Assembly (NCBI GenBank): GCA_018524725.1
Contig: JAEUWP010000385.1
Span: forward strand, 1 to 29,868
DNA length: 29,868 nt
Reading direction: 5' to 3'
Source: Podaxis mareebaensis
Lineage: Eukaryota; Basidiomycota; Agaricomycetes; Agaricales; Agaricaceae
In this document: one piece after another, positions 10,293-20,267 of the stretch
How positions within the stretch are numbered: the first letter of the stretch is position 1
Layout: each line of letters starts with the position of its first letter
The notes under the pieces: generated by a model
The model's database searches: none
What the model was told of the DNA's origin: nothing
What the model saw: the letters and a program-made list of their open reading frames with translations, nothing else
Position numbers and translations under genes: made by a program

Positions 10293-10305
10293 GTATTCCC
10301 CCCTT
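10293..10305 (-). promoter_or_regulatory. E2 polypurine tract
   Basis: The - strand sequence AAGGGGGGAATAC directly precedes the LTR start TGTCAAG. It marks this LTR as the 3' one and fixes the minus orientation of the element. Confidence 0.8.
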
Positions 10306-10427
10306 ACAGCTGAGCCTTTGAGGCTGAAATGAGGAGCATGGAAAATCAATCAGATGCCATCAGATAGTAGATCCAAGCTGGGAACTTATTGGATTTTGCA
10401 ACTCAACCTTTACCACCATCTTCCACT

Positions 10428-11640
10428 ATGTCCCAGATCCTGATTGTCAATCTTTCCAAACTCGATGCCAATCTCTGTCAACAAGTGCTTGCACAAATGG
10501 CAGAAAAGCAGGGAGCAGGGATGGATGATATGGAAGTTGAGGTCAGAGAAGGCAGGGATGTGAATAAGCATCATTGGGCATCAGAGGGGAGTCAGGCAGC
10601 CACATGGGAGAAAGGGAAGAAGAAATTGAAGAGGGTAGTCGAGTCTGATGAGGATGAGGATGAGGATGAGGATGTGGGTGAGCTGGTGCCAAGTCAGCAT
10701 GTGATGAGGAGTCAGAGGGTAGTGCCAGTGGGTCCTATGATGTCTCACATTGAGATCCCATTGATGAAGGCATGATCAGGCGATCAGGGGAAGGGTAGCA
10801 CAGAAGCAGGAGGTTTAATGCCAGTGCCCTGTGTCTGGTGTACAAATATGGGCATTGCTTGTCATGGGGTGCCGGGTAACTCTTGCTTTCCTTGCAAAGA
10901 TGCACACCAGGGTTGTTTGCTGAGTAGTAGGAGTACCTGTGGGTTGAAGGCACCAGAGAATATTGTGACTGCAGGGGCTGGGAAGATGAAGAAGAAGGTA
11001 TCAGCAACTCTGGCTGCATCTGTCACATTGTCTTCTAGCATCAGAAGGGGGTCCTTCAATAATCCAGTTACAACCTCTTCTCCATCCTGAGTTCCATCTT
11101 CTAATCTGTTGTGGGGAATGCCTTCTATGTCATCAGCAATGACTACCTGGGTCCCACAAGCATTGCCTGTGCCAATCACTATGACTCAGAGCCATGAGTC
11201 TGAACTGGTGCAAGGTCTTTCAATTGTGAGTGGTGCTCAACCCAGAAAACATATTACTGATCTGTGAACAGTCCCCTTCATCTCTGAGGACAAAGGTAAT
11301 GACCCAGCAGATGAATTACCTCAGGTCTAAGTTGGACCAGCTGAAGGAAGAGATGGTGGAAAGTTGGCTGGTGCACAGTTGCACTTGGGAAGCAATGGAT
11401 CAGTTGACCCTTGTGTTAGAGAGATCATTGGAAGTGATGTGGAACTTGCAGCAGACAGTGGAGCAGACATCAGCATGGCAGGAGCAATACATGAATTGGA
11501 ATACAGAGTCGAACAATGCATTGGCCTCAGTGTTGGATCGGAATACTCTTGTGTTGCAGAATCTCAGTTTCAGGGGACAACAGGAGGATCTGGGGAGGTA
11601 TGGAGAGGGAATGACAAGGCAGGTCCATAGGGACACTTGA
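10428..11640 (+). pseudogene. Antisense Zn2Cys6-like gene inside E2
   Basis: This + strand gene runs against E2. Exon 1 (10428-11225) starts at the first ATG (MSQILIVNLSK); exon 2 is 11272-11640; together about 388 codons. Residues ~72-86 are a run of Asp/Glu after a basic KGKKKLKR patch. Cysteines at 135, 138, 145, 153, 156 and 163 give CX2CX6CX7CX2CX6C, the spacing of the fungal Zn(II)2Cys6 DNA-binding cluster. The basic residues usual between Cys 2 and Cys 3 are missing (TNMGIA), so DNA binding is not assured. Exon 2 is Leu/Gln/Glu rich and looks coiled-coil forming (MNYLRSKLDQLKEEM). Two TGA stops (10773-10775, 11088-11090) interrupt an otherwise open frame, as expected of CGA decay. A + strand AATAAA at 11768-11773 could end the transcript. 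A nuclear regulator or captured host gene is inference. Confidence 0.65.
11226..11271 (+). other. Predicted intron of the antisense gene
   Basis: It begins GTGAGT, has a CTGAT branch-like motif near the 3' end, and ends AACAG. It is 46 nt long, at the short end for basidiomycete introns. Removing it joins exon 1 (ending on a whole codon) to the open exon 2 frame without a stop. Read without splicing, the exon 1 frame does not continue into the long exon 2 frame. Confidence 0.65.
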
Positions 11641-11767
11641 GGGTGGTTGTCCTGATCTGTTCCTCATGTGCTATCTTGTACTTGTATTGCATTGGAAATG
11701 TTTTGCAGATTTTGAATGATATAAACAATTTTTTCTTGCCCGAGACTGAAAAGAATAAGTAAACAGA

Positions 11768-11773
11768 AATAAA
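11768..11773 (+). terminator. Possible poly(A) signal for the antisense gene
   Basis: AATAAA lies 128 nt after the antisense stop codon and about 30 nt outside the end of the opposing pol. The convergent transcripts would thus end nearly tail to tail. It lies in AT-rich sequence, so a chance match is possible. Confidence 0.35.
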
Positions 11774-11802
11774 ATGGAAAATATAAAGAAAAAATCGGAA
11801 GT

Positions 11803-14800
11803 TCAGCATGAAAAAGATAATGTGGAAAGAGGACCAGGCTTAGTGGGATAAGCAGTGTGGAAATTGGCTACAAGCTCTGCAGCATGCTCTAACTCCATTG
11901 CAGGTAGCCAGGAGGATTCTTCTTCTGTATCCTCATAACCCAACCAGATCACCTTGTATAATAATTTGCAGGCTCTTTGATGATCAATCTTTGAATCAAC
12001 AATCTGTGCAATTTTGTACTTGGGTTCACTGTCAATAATGATCAGAGTGGGAGCAGGTTCAGTGTGATCCAGAATAGGATTTGGCATTGTGGGCTCAAGC
12101 ATGGAGACATGGAAAACTGGGTGAACTGTGTGCATGGAGTCAGGTAGCTGAATTGTGAATGAATGGGTACTGGCCTGAGCGATAATTTCATAGGGACCAA
12201 GATATCTTTTGGAAAGCTTCTTTGAGGGCCTTGTAGTGTGGAAGAACTGTGCCTTGATGAATACCTTGTCTCCAACTTTAAAATTGGGTGTGGGAGTGCA
12301 ATGGGAGTTGGTGGAGACCTGGTATCTACACTGGGCATGAGCAATTTCAGATTTAAGAGTGGCATGAAGCTCATCAAGATCCACAGTGAATTGGCAGGCA
12401 CAGGTGGAAGCAAGGTCGCATTTGGGGTGAACAGTAATGTTTGGATGGTACCCCTTGTTTGTGAAAAAGGGAGAGATACCAGTAGTAGCACTTGGGGCAT
12501 TGTTGAATGCAAATTCTGCAAGTGGGAGAAGTTCAGCCCAGTTGTCCTGTTGATAATTACAATAGATCTGGAGGTATTGCTCCAATGTCTGATTCATGCA
12601 TTCCATCTGTCTGTCACCCTCTGGATGATATCTGGAAGTGAAGTGGAGCTTCATATCAAGGGCTTGTCTGAGGGAGTGGAAGAAGTGTGAAACGAATTTG
12701 GAACTGCAATTGGAAGTGATGTGTGAAGGGACACCATGTTTGGAGAATACATGTAGGACAAAAAGACAGGCAAGCTCTGTGGAAGTAATGGTATCATGGG
12801 TGGGCACAAATATGGCTTGCTTCATGAGGCAATCAACTATGATGAGGATGGTATTGAATCTGGAAGAGGAAGGAAGCTTTTCAATGAAATCCATAGAAAT
12901 GGAGTCCCAGGGTTGTTCAGGGATTGGAAGTTGCTTGAGGTTCCCATATGGTCAATGACATTGAGGCTTGGATTGCATACATGTAATGCAACTCTTGCAG
13001 AAATCCTTGACAAAGTCATGGATTCCAGGCCATATATAATCATGCCAGATGAGTTCCAGGGTCTTGTTTTGACTGAAATGTCCAGCCAGGGCATGATCAT
13101 GGTGGTATTGCAAGATGTGGAGATGGAGATTGCCAGAGTCAGGTACATAGATCCTGTCATCAAGTCATAAAAAGCCATCGGAGTCTACAGACCAATGTCC
13201 TTCAGGGTTTGCAAGGTGCTCAGCTGCAATCAGGTCATTAGGAAGTGTGGACAGGATATCAGAATGAAGCTTAGCAGTGTCCATAACCACAGCAGTGTGA
13301 AGGGTCAGAGTGTAGAGGTAGGTGGCACAAACAGAGGTGGAAAGCTGTTCTTGGGTGAAGACAGGTTGGAAGTTGTGCAGATTGACTGTAGCATAGTCAC
13401 TATTCCCCCCTTTTGGATAGACATCCCATCATCTAGTCAAAGTGTCAGGCTTCGTTCCAAGGCGACTGGGGCAGAAGTGGATGATGAGGTTGAACTGGGA
13501 AAGGAACTCAGACCATCAGGCCTGGTGACAGGTTAGGATTTTCATCATACAGAAATATTCAAGGTTCTTGTGATCTGTAATGACATCAATTGGAAGTGCT
13601 GATCCTTCCAGGTAATGTCTCCAAATGTGGAAGGCTTCAACAATAGCCAGAAGTTCCTTGTCATGGGTGTCATAATTCAACTTGGATGAAGTGAACGTGT
13701 GGGAATGGAAGGCAATGGGGTGGATGTCACTGTTGGGAGCAATGATGGAGAGGATAGCAGCTAGTGCATAGTTGGATGCATCGGTTTCAACAATGATTTG
13801 AGAGTCTGGAATCCAATGGGTGAGAACTGGGGCAGTTGTAAAGGCTTCCTTGAGTGTATTGAATGCTTTGCAGGCTTCTTCACTGAAGTTCCATGGTGTG
13901 CCCTTTTGGGTAAGACAAGTGAGCAGAACAACAATATTGGAATAGGCATGGATGAAGTGACAATAGAAGTTAGCAAACCCAAGGAAGGATTGAATATCCT
14001 TGACCTTTTTTGGTTCAGGCCATTCCTGGATGATCTTGACCTTTTCCTCAGACATCTTGAGGCTGTCAGGTGACAGGATGTAACCAAGGTACTCTACTGA
14101 CTTGGAATGAAATTCACATTTGTCTGCATGTGCATAAAGGCCATGTTGATGAAGATGCTTGAGGACTTCCCAGACATGTTTGCAGTGCTCGGAAGGGTTA
14201 TTGGAATAGATTAGGATGTCATCCAAATAAATAGTAACACACACATCACGCAGGTCCTTGAAGATGTCATTCATAAAACACTGGAAGGCAGCAGGGGCAT
14301 TGGTAAGACCAAATGGCATTACAAGCCATTCAAATGAGCTGTAACGAGTATGGAATGTGGTCTTCCATTCATCACCCTCAGCAATGTGGACCAGGTGGTA
14401 AGTGTGACAGAGGTCTATCTTCATGTAAATGTGGGCCTTGTAGGGAGAGTCAAGAAGGTCAGAAATGAGGGGAAGTGGATAGCAGTCTTTCTTTGTAATC
14501 TAGTTGAGACCTCAGAAATTGACACAGAGTCAGAGGGATCCATCTTTCTTCTTGATGAAAAGAACAGGAGCACCATGAGGGGAAGTGGAAGGGCAAATAA
14601 AACCAATTGACAGGTGTTCATCAATGAACTCCCAGAGTGCTTCTAGCTCAACCTGTGACAACAAATAAATCATTCTGACAGGGGGCAATGCACCTTCCTC
14701 AAGATTGATGTGAAGATTGAAGGGTCTGTGAGGATGAAGGGAATTGGCATGGGCCTTGCTAAAAATGTCAGCAAATTCATGATATTCCTTGGGAACATTT

Positions 14801-15546
14801 GAAAGGTTGATGGCATCTGTGGGGGAAGTGGAAGCAGTGGAAATGGTGGAATGGAGGTTGAGGGTGAATCTATATGATCCAGGGAGGTGTGAAGCACACA
14901 TGAATACAGCAGCATTGATGAGATGAATGTCCAGCTTCATGAGGGAAGGTGAATCAGGAACAGGAATGGAGACTGGATCTAGAGAGGTACCCAAATTGGG
15001 AACCAGAGATCCAGTGGAGACAGAGGACGCATGAACAGGGACAGATGGGGCAAGATCTGAACTGCCAGGGGTATGGAAAGTGATGCAGCCCATGACCCAA
15101 TCAATCAATGGATTGTAGCAGGTGAGCCAGTCATGTCCAAGAACCACTGAGCAAGCTGAATCAAGCCAGGTAACATACAGGACAAGATTCATTGATTCAC
15201 TGGATTCAAAGTTTACAGGGATAGTAGCAGATTGTGTAATAAAGGAGTTAGATGAGCCATCAAACAGATGAAGTTCAACCAGAGGAATGGACAAGGTGGG
15301 AATTCCAAATTTGTGCACCAGGCTGGAATCAATGAAACAGTGAGTGGAACCACTGTCAATGAGTGCAGATACAACAAAGGGAGAAGAGGAATCAGAAGAG
15401 AGAAGCAAAGGGGAGGTGAAAGAGACATAGAGTGCATGTGGGTTGGAAAGAGTGGATGTGTTGAGTCAGAAACTCTCTGGTGCACAGAGGAGCCCAACAT
15501 GGTCCCCAGTCTGTGCTGAGTTCTGAGGACCACTTGCTATTTTTTT
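11803..15546 (-). pseudogene. E2 pol: protease, RT, RNase H, integrase, chromodomain
   Basis: About 1,248 codons in one frame, entered by -1 frameshifting from gag. Protease: ALIDSGSTHCFID near 15355, then VVLGHDWLTCYNPLIDW. RT: HGAPVLFIKKKDGSL, VMPFGLTNAPAAFQ and catalytic YLDDILIYS near 14230. RNase H: VETDASNYALAA, DKELLAIVEAF, VITDHKNLEYF. Integrase: an HHCC region ending CKSCITCMQSK, Asp in MDFIEKLP at 12894, Glu in RQMECMNQTLEQYLQ. The central catalytic Asp is Asn (ITSNCSSKF, near 12705). The GPY/F region is RYLGPYEIIAQ and the C-terminal chromodomain is KYKIAQIVDSK...VIWLGYEDTEEESSWLP. Stops seen: TGA at 15466, 14530, 14512, 13516, 13429, about 13164 and about 12950, and one TAG at 14500. 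No frameshift is evident, so this copy is old by point mutation rather than broken by indels. Confidence 0.9.
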
Positions 15547-17060
15547 GAGCCCTCTGGAGGGGGACCCAAAGCAGTGGGAGTGTCCACCTGGGCCTTGCAG
15601 CCCTTAGACTTTCCTTGCAGAGCAGATTTGCAGGGGCATGTGTCAACCTTGTGACCACCTTCTCCACAGAAAAGGCAAAGTTTGTTGTCAATCTGGTGCT
15701 GGCATTCTTGTGGGGTTAACTTGCCATCTTTTCTGAGCTTGTCTGTGAGGGGTTTAGACAGTGGAGATGACATGGATGGCTTGTTGGGCATGGGTGACAA
15801 GGACTGTTCAGGCTTGGTAGGCTAGGAACCCTTATTGGGTTGCAATGAGTTATTGCTGACAGGCTTGTTGTTAGACTGCAGGTTCTTGCCTTTGCCCTTG
15901 TCTGACTGGTTAGATGAGTCTTGCTTGTTGGTGGTGTTTCCAGAATGATTCCCTGCATGAGGCTTCTCACATTGACGTTCCCAATAATGATTGTCAATCC
16001 GCATGGCAGCAGCACACATGTCAATATAGGAAGTGGGTTTCCTGTTCGGGAGAGAGCAGAGGGAATCTTGGATTTGATCCAGAAGACCACAGTAATAGTG
16101 GTGACAGAGGATGGAGTCAGGCCATTTAAGGAGACCAGCAAGATGAGCCAATTCAACGTTGTATTTGGAGATATGGGTGCCATGAGCCATTGTAAGATTT
16201 TCAAGTTCCTCAGTGGCCTTGTTGACTGGACCAAGGGCCCTGAAAGTGTCAGTCAATTCCTGTGAGAATAGCATCCAATCCAAATACCAAGCAATCTGGT
16301 TCCAGTCAGGTTCCATGTTGAGCACAGTTTGGAACCACTGCTGGGCTGATCCTGAGAGGTAGGAGATGGTGAACATGACTTTAGCAGTCTCAGAGTGGAA
16401 CTGGTGTGGGTTGGTATTGAAGTAAATGCAGCATTGGAAAAGGAAGTCATTGAGTTTATGGGGCTTGGTTCCATCAAAGACGTCAGGCTCTTTTGCCTGA
16501 ATCTTGTCAGGACAGATGACTGGGGGAGGAACAGATTGATTCCACACACTAGACTCAATACTGTGGGCCAGGCATTCCATTATACAGAGGAAGCACTCTC
16601 CTTCATTATCAGGAGGGCCTGGGGAATTACTGTTGCCATCACCATCATTGGGGTCATTAGGGTCATCAGGGTTGCCATCATCATCTCCAGGGTTATTGGG
16701 TGGGTCATTTTGGTTACCCCCATTGTTCTGAGCATCACCTCTGCCTTCAGGGTCACTGTTGTCATCAGGGGGACCCATGTTGGCAGGGGGATCAAAGTAC
16801 TCAAGGTCATTGTGACTCTCATCTGGACACTCAGAGGACTGTTTCTGGTCAGGTTCTTCACCTTCCATGAGTGGGTCCTTTGTGTTGGTGTCCAGGGTTG
16901 TCTGTGATGCAGAGTGAGCATGGGATTCAGTAAAGCGAGGGGAGGAGGTACCAAAAGCAGGAATAATAGGGCAATGTCAAGAAGTAGAGGGAAGAGGATG
17001 ACCGGGAATTGCAATATTCTGTGAATGAGCAGTTGTGCAAGTGACAGTTCCAGTAGGCAT
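15537..17060 (-). pseudogene. E2 gag (capsid and nucleocapsid)
   Basis: 508 codons if started at the ATG at 17060, which is in frame and only 37 nt inside the 5' LTR; the ATG at 16868 is the first one after an in-frame TGA (16977-16979). The N-terminal part has an acidic Asn/Asp/Pro/Gly-rich stretch. The capsid region follows (VFDGTKPHKLNDFLFQC, FTISYLSGSAQQWF, then HISKYNVELAHLAG). A basic, Asn/Ser-rich linker leads to KLTPQECQHQIDNKLCLFCG and one zinc knuckle CLFCGEGGHKVDTC (CX2CX4HX4C). One TAG at 15822-15824 breaks the frame between capsid and knuckle. It ends in TAG at 15537-15539, immediately after the slippery A-run. Confidence 0.85.
15540..15546 (-). promoter_or_regulatory. Candidate -1 frameshift site A AAA AAA
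   Basis: Seven A on the - strand, in the phase X XXY YYZ relative to gag, directly before the gag TAG. Slipping back one base leaves gag and enters the pol frame, which is open (IASGPQNSAQ) toward the protease. This explains the gag/pol frame offset without an indel. No downstream pseudoknot was worked out. Confidence 0.65.
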
Positions 17061-17097
17061 AGAAAAAACAGTACTGGGGGTTGGAATCAGAATATAC

Positions 17098-17768
17098 TGT
17101 TACATTCCAGATGATTCCAGAGATTCAGAGAGTGGACCCTTGGCCTCAGCATATGTGCCATGCCCCTCTGATACTGCACAGGGTCCAATTCAGCCACTTG
17201 GAACTGTGATGGAGGATAACAGAAAATATAGGAAATGCCAGAGAACAGAGAGGGGAGTGAGTCCTGAAGGTTCAGATGATGAACAGGAGGTTAGGAAAGG
17301 TAAACGAAGTCAATATTCTGATTGGGGAGTGAGATATAAGGTAGTTACACTTAAGTACACATCAGAAAGTGATACAGATAATTAACTAAGAAACTGGGAG
17401 ACAAAAGAAGCAGATTTACAGGTAAAGAACATTTGCATATCAGAACTACAAATGGAGGAATGGAGAACACACAAAATGCAAATCATAGTATAAGGCATGG
17501 CAGAAAGTAAAGTAGACATTGGGGAATGAAGATAACAATTTCTGGGAGCACTGATAGATGTATGAATGAACACCACATGTTGCATTGGTTGTAATTGACT
17601 GTGTGAGCACATCTGCCCATTCAGACAATGGGATGGGGGATCCTGATGAGGGAATGTGAGTGGAGGGAGCAGGAAAAGCATCAGACTTGATTGGAATCAG
17701 ATCTTCAGATTTTCAGAAATGAGTGCAGATCATAAGCACAGAAACAGACACTTGATGTGGACTTGACA
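17098..17768 (-). repeat. E2 5' LTR
   Basis: The 671-bp direct partner of 9622-10292, starting TGTCAAGTCC on the - strand and ending GTAACA. It precedes gag by 37 nt. At some 30 sites one LTR reads TG where the other reads CA, and a few sites keep CG in one copy. Confidence 0.9.
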
Positions 17769-18563
17769 CAAGGGGATTTTATATTATAAGTTGGGGGGAG
17801 TGATTACAATCTAGTGTTACAATATTCTGACTCAACAAAGGATTACACATACAAGTACAGAGTCATATAATTTATAATCTACATTGTTCTCTGCCTAATA
17901 GGGTGTTCTGGTAGTGGGCATGTATGCATTTCTACTGGACATGTGGACTGGCAAAGTACACACATATGATAATCATCAGCTTTCACTGACCAAATCTACT
18001 ATATGTGTAATACCATTCATTGTTCCTGACTCAATAGTATTATGAATCTTCATTCTCCATGTTTCTCACTAAGCTGATTCAGATCACTGACTGCTAATAA
18101 GTCACTTGTTTTGGCATCTCACAAGGTCAATAAATCACATCTATGGAGATGATGTGTTGATTCCTTAGTTGGGTAGTTTCTCTTCTGACTCAGGCTTCAT
18201 CTGCTGAGGTCATAGCTGATCTAGGTCTTTGGATGCATAGTGGCAGCTAAGCATACTACTGAATGAGATAATCCCTAGTGTCACTCACATGAGAAAGGAT
18301 CCTCACAAGGATGTGATTGATGAATAGTCCTCAGTAATATAATCCTGACTTCAGTAATAATACTGAATCAATGGCATATGGATGCATCTAGTTGGTACAG
18401 TTTTCCTGATCTAGGTGCCTTGAATATACTGCTGGATTGATCCTCACAAGGTGCTGAGGCTTCTTCTAGTGTGGGTTCATAGTCTGTTATTCTAGCCATA
18501 AAACTTGATTGTATTCTAATCTAGATACTGCTTTCATGACTGAAAACAGTCTAGGCCATAACA
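17769..18563 (+). mobile_element. 3' end of a copia-type element with its LTR (copy B)
   Basis: After a short internal remnant (17769-17787), AAGTTGGGGGGAG at 17788-17800 is the polypurine-tract form usual in copia elements, and an LTR follows to 18563. The LTR starts either TGATTAC (17801) or TGTTAC (17815) and ends CATAACA. Its last 355 bp match 1-354. Everything upstream of the tract, including pol, is gone at the E2 border. The 3' side enters a LINE mid-gene at 18564, so the copia element inserted into that LINE. Confidence 0.65.
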
Positions 18564-19730
18564 TTGGACATCCTCTCTTCTTCTGTATACCATTGTGGTG
18601 AAGTTCTTTCTTCAGATGCTAAATCCTATGCTCTCCATCTTAGTCTCTTTTCATCTATTTCTCTCACTTCTTGAAACATGTCCTCCATTGGTGTTTTCAG
18701 ACTCTATTTCTTCTGCTAAGAAAATATTCTCTTACAGCCCTTACAGTGCCCATCAAGACTCCATTATAGTCACTCCTCTCCTCCACCAGTGGCTTTCCTC
18801 CTCCCCCCTCAACCACATCTACTTTTGGTCAATTCCCTCCTCAGCCAATTGGTCTGTTCACTCTTAAGCATACCAGCTCACAAAATTACTATGTCTCCCA
18901 AACAACAAGTGCCAACCCTTCCACACATCTCTCAGGTTTGTTTGCAATCATTATACTCAAAAGTGTCTTGCTCTCTGGAGAACACTTATGAACAACCCTT
19001 CTCATCATGGCCACTCCTGGTTCCAACTCCTCAACCCTGCCAAAAAACATCTAGAGCCCAAGTATACCAAAGGTGGAACTTGGCTTAATTCTCCTCTCAG
19101 CTGAGATGCTCAGCTCTGCATGTGCTTCATGAGATGTGGCATGACCAATCATGTGCCTATTGGTGCTTTTTGTCAGCACTTTTTCCCAGGGTGCTACATC
19201 ACCTCCTACCCTTGTGGGGAAGTGCTAGAAACTTGGGACCATATCCTTGACAATTGTCCCCACTTCATATACCCAATAGGAGCCCATGATGGCTTCTTCT
19301 GGCTTATCAACTTTCTAGAATGCAACCCTACAGCCTTCTCCTTTGCTGACCAAATCCAAGGATCCATCACCCAAGAGGAGTTCACCACCCACTGGCTCAC
19401 CTGAAGTGAGTGACTTGCATCCCATGGAGTCCCTAATGTTCACTAAAGGACTTTTATATTTCCTCTTGCCTTGTAGCTAGCTCCTCCACTCCTATGTCTC
19501 TTCAACTTCTTCTCTCCCCTCTTTCCTTTTGCATCTTGATAAGTTAGTCTCCTCTATCTTCTCATTCCATTGTCTTGTAGCATAGCTCCATGCTCCCTAC
19601 CCTCTTCTCTTTCTCTCTTCCTCTTCTTTTCTTTTCTTCTATCTCTAGTTTTGGTATTGGGACTGCTATTGTACACCCATTTGTAGTAACTAGTCTATTG
19701 CAATAAACTCAGATTTTTTCTTAAAAAAAA
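18564..19730 (+). pseudogene. LINE-1: 3' end of a Tad-like LINE (RNase H to poly-A)
   Basis: It is homologous to the end of the LINE at 20056-27119. The first part matches its RNase H domain (CGEVLSSDAKSYALHLSLFSS; DSISSAKKIFSYSPYSAHQDS) with a frameshift and stops. The C-terminal zinc motif survives as CPCGEVLETWDHILDNC, and the ORF ends ...THWLT with TGA at 19402-19404. The 3' UTR shares AGTCTATTGCAATAAA with the other copy and ends in an A-rich tail at 19722-19730. The 5' side is cut by the copia LTR. The 3' end lies inside a WD40 repeat, so this LINE inserted into that gene. Confidence 0.8.
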
Positions 19731-20055
19731 GAAAAGGCAACAGATCTCACTGAATCTGAATGGCCCTCCAGCTTGGCTTCCAGCCCACCAGTCATCACAT
19801 TCCAAACCCTGACCATCCAATCATCTGATTCAGAGGCAACCCTCATGCTCTCAGGTGAAAAAATGATGGATCTCACTGAAGCTGAGTAGTCCTCCAGCTT
19901 GGCTTCCAACTTGCCTATTGTCATTCCAAATCCTGACTGTCCAATCATCTGATCCAGAGGCAGCCTGCATGCCATTGGGCAAAAAAGCAACAGATCTCAC
20001 CAAGTCTGAGTAGTCCTCCAGCTTGGCTTCCAACTCACCCATTGTCTGATACTGA
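19731..20055 (-). pseudogene. WD40-repeat gene fragment (STAND/NWD-like)
   Basis: Two complete WD units and the start of a third, read - strand, for example DLVRSVAFLPNGMQAASGSDD followed by WTVRIWN, and LEGHSDSVRSVAFS. The repeats share long identical DNA stretches with 126-bp and 124-bp spacing; the 2-bp loss shifts the frame. Near-identical consecutive WD repeats are typical of C-terminal sensor domains of fungal NACHT/STAND proteins, where repeats are shuffled by recombination. The fragment ends in AFS where LINE-1 inserted and has no neighbouring NACHT domain, so the identity of the parent gene is inference. This is the only host-type coding sequence in the window. Confidence 0.7.
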
Positions 20056-20267
20056 AATGCTCCCTCCCCCTCCCCCTACCACTTCCAACACTCCTGAAGC
20101 CTGTCCCAGCATTACCAACCCTGGGAAAGCTGACTCCAACTCTAGTTCATGGTCCACCATCACTTGCCAATAGCCAACTTTCCTTCCTTTCTCAGTAACT
20201 ACCACTATCATCTTCATGGTTTAGTTATTCGTAGTACAAGGAATACACAAACCAGTCCTAAATCATT
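20056..20267 (+). other. Probable 5' UTR of LINE-2
   Basis: A 212-bp non-coding stretch, pyrimidine rich at its left end (CTCCCTCCCCCTCCCCC), between the end of WD40 homology and the first ATG of ORF1. No TATA box or intron was seen. Its left border is inferred only from where WD40 similarity stops. Confidence 0.35.

Larger units (their letters stand above)
9622..17768 (-). mobile_element. E2: near-complete gypsy chromovirus with antisense gene
   Basis: Two direct 671-bp LTRs (17098-17768 as 5' and 9622-10292 as 3') flank gag and pol on the - strand. The polypurine tract sits at 10293-10305. The order gag, protease, RT, RNase H, integrase, chromodomain is the chromovirus order. About 1.3 kb between pol and the 3' LTR carries an oppositely oriented, spliced gene. 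The immediate flanks are TGATG (left) and CAAGG (right), not a clear 5-bp duplication, and they belong to different elements (E1 gag and a copia 3' end). No tRNA-type primer site was recognised just inside the 5' LTR. It is inactive: gag and pol carry about nine TGA and two TAG codons. Confidence 0.9.

Noticed and set aside
9617..17773. TGATG/CAAGG as a decayed target-site duplication of E2
   Set aside because: Even allowing TG/CA decay one of five bases still differs, and the flanks belong to two different elements; it is not usable evidence.
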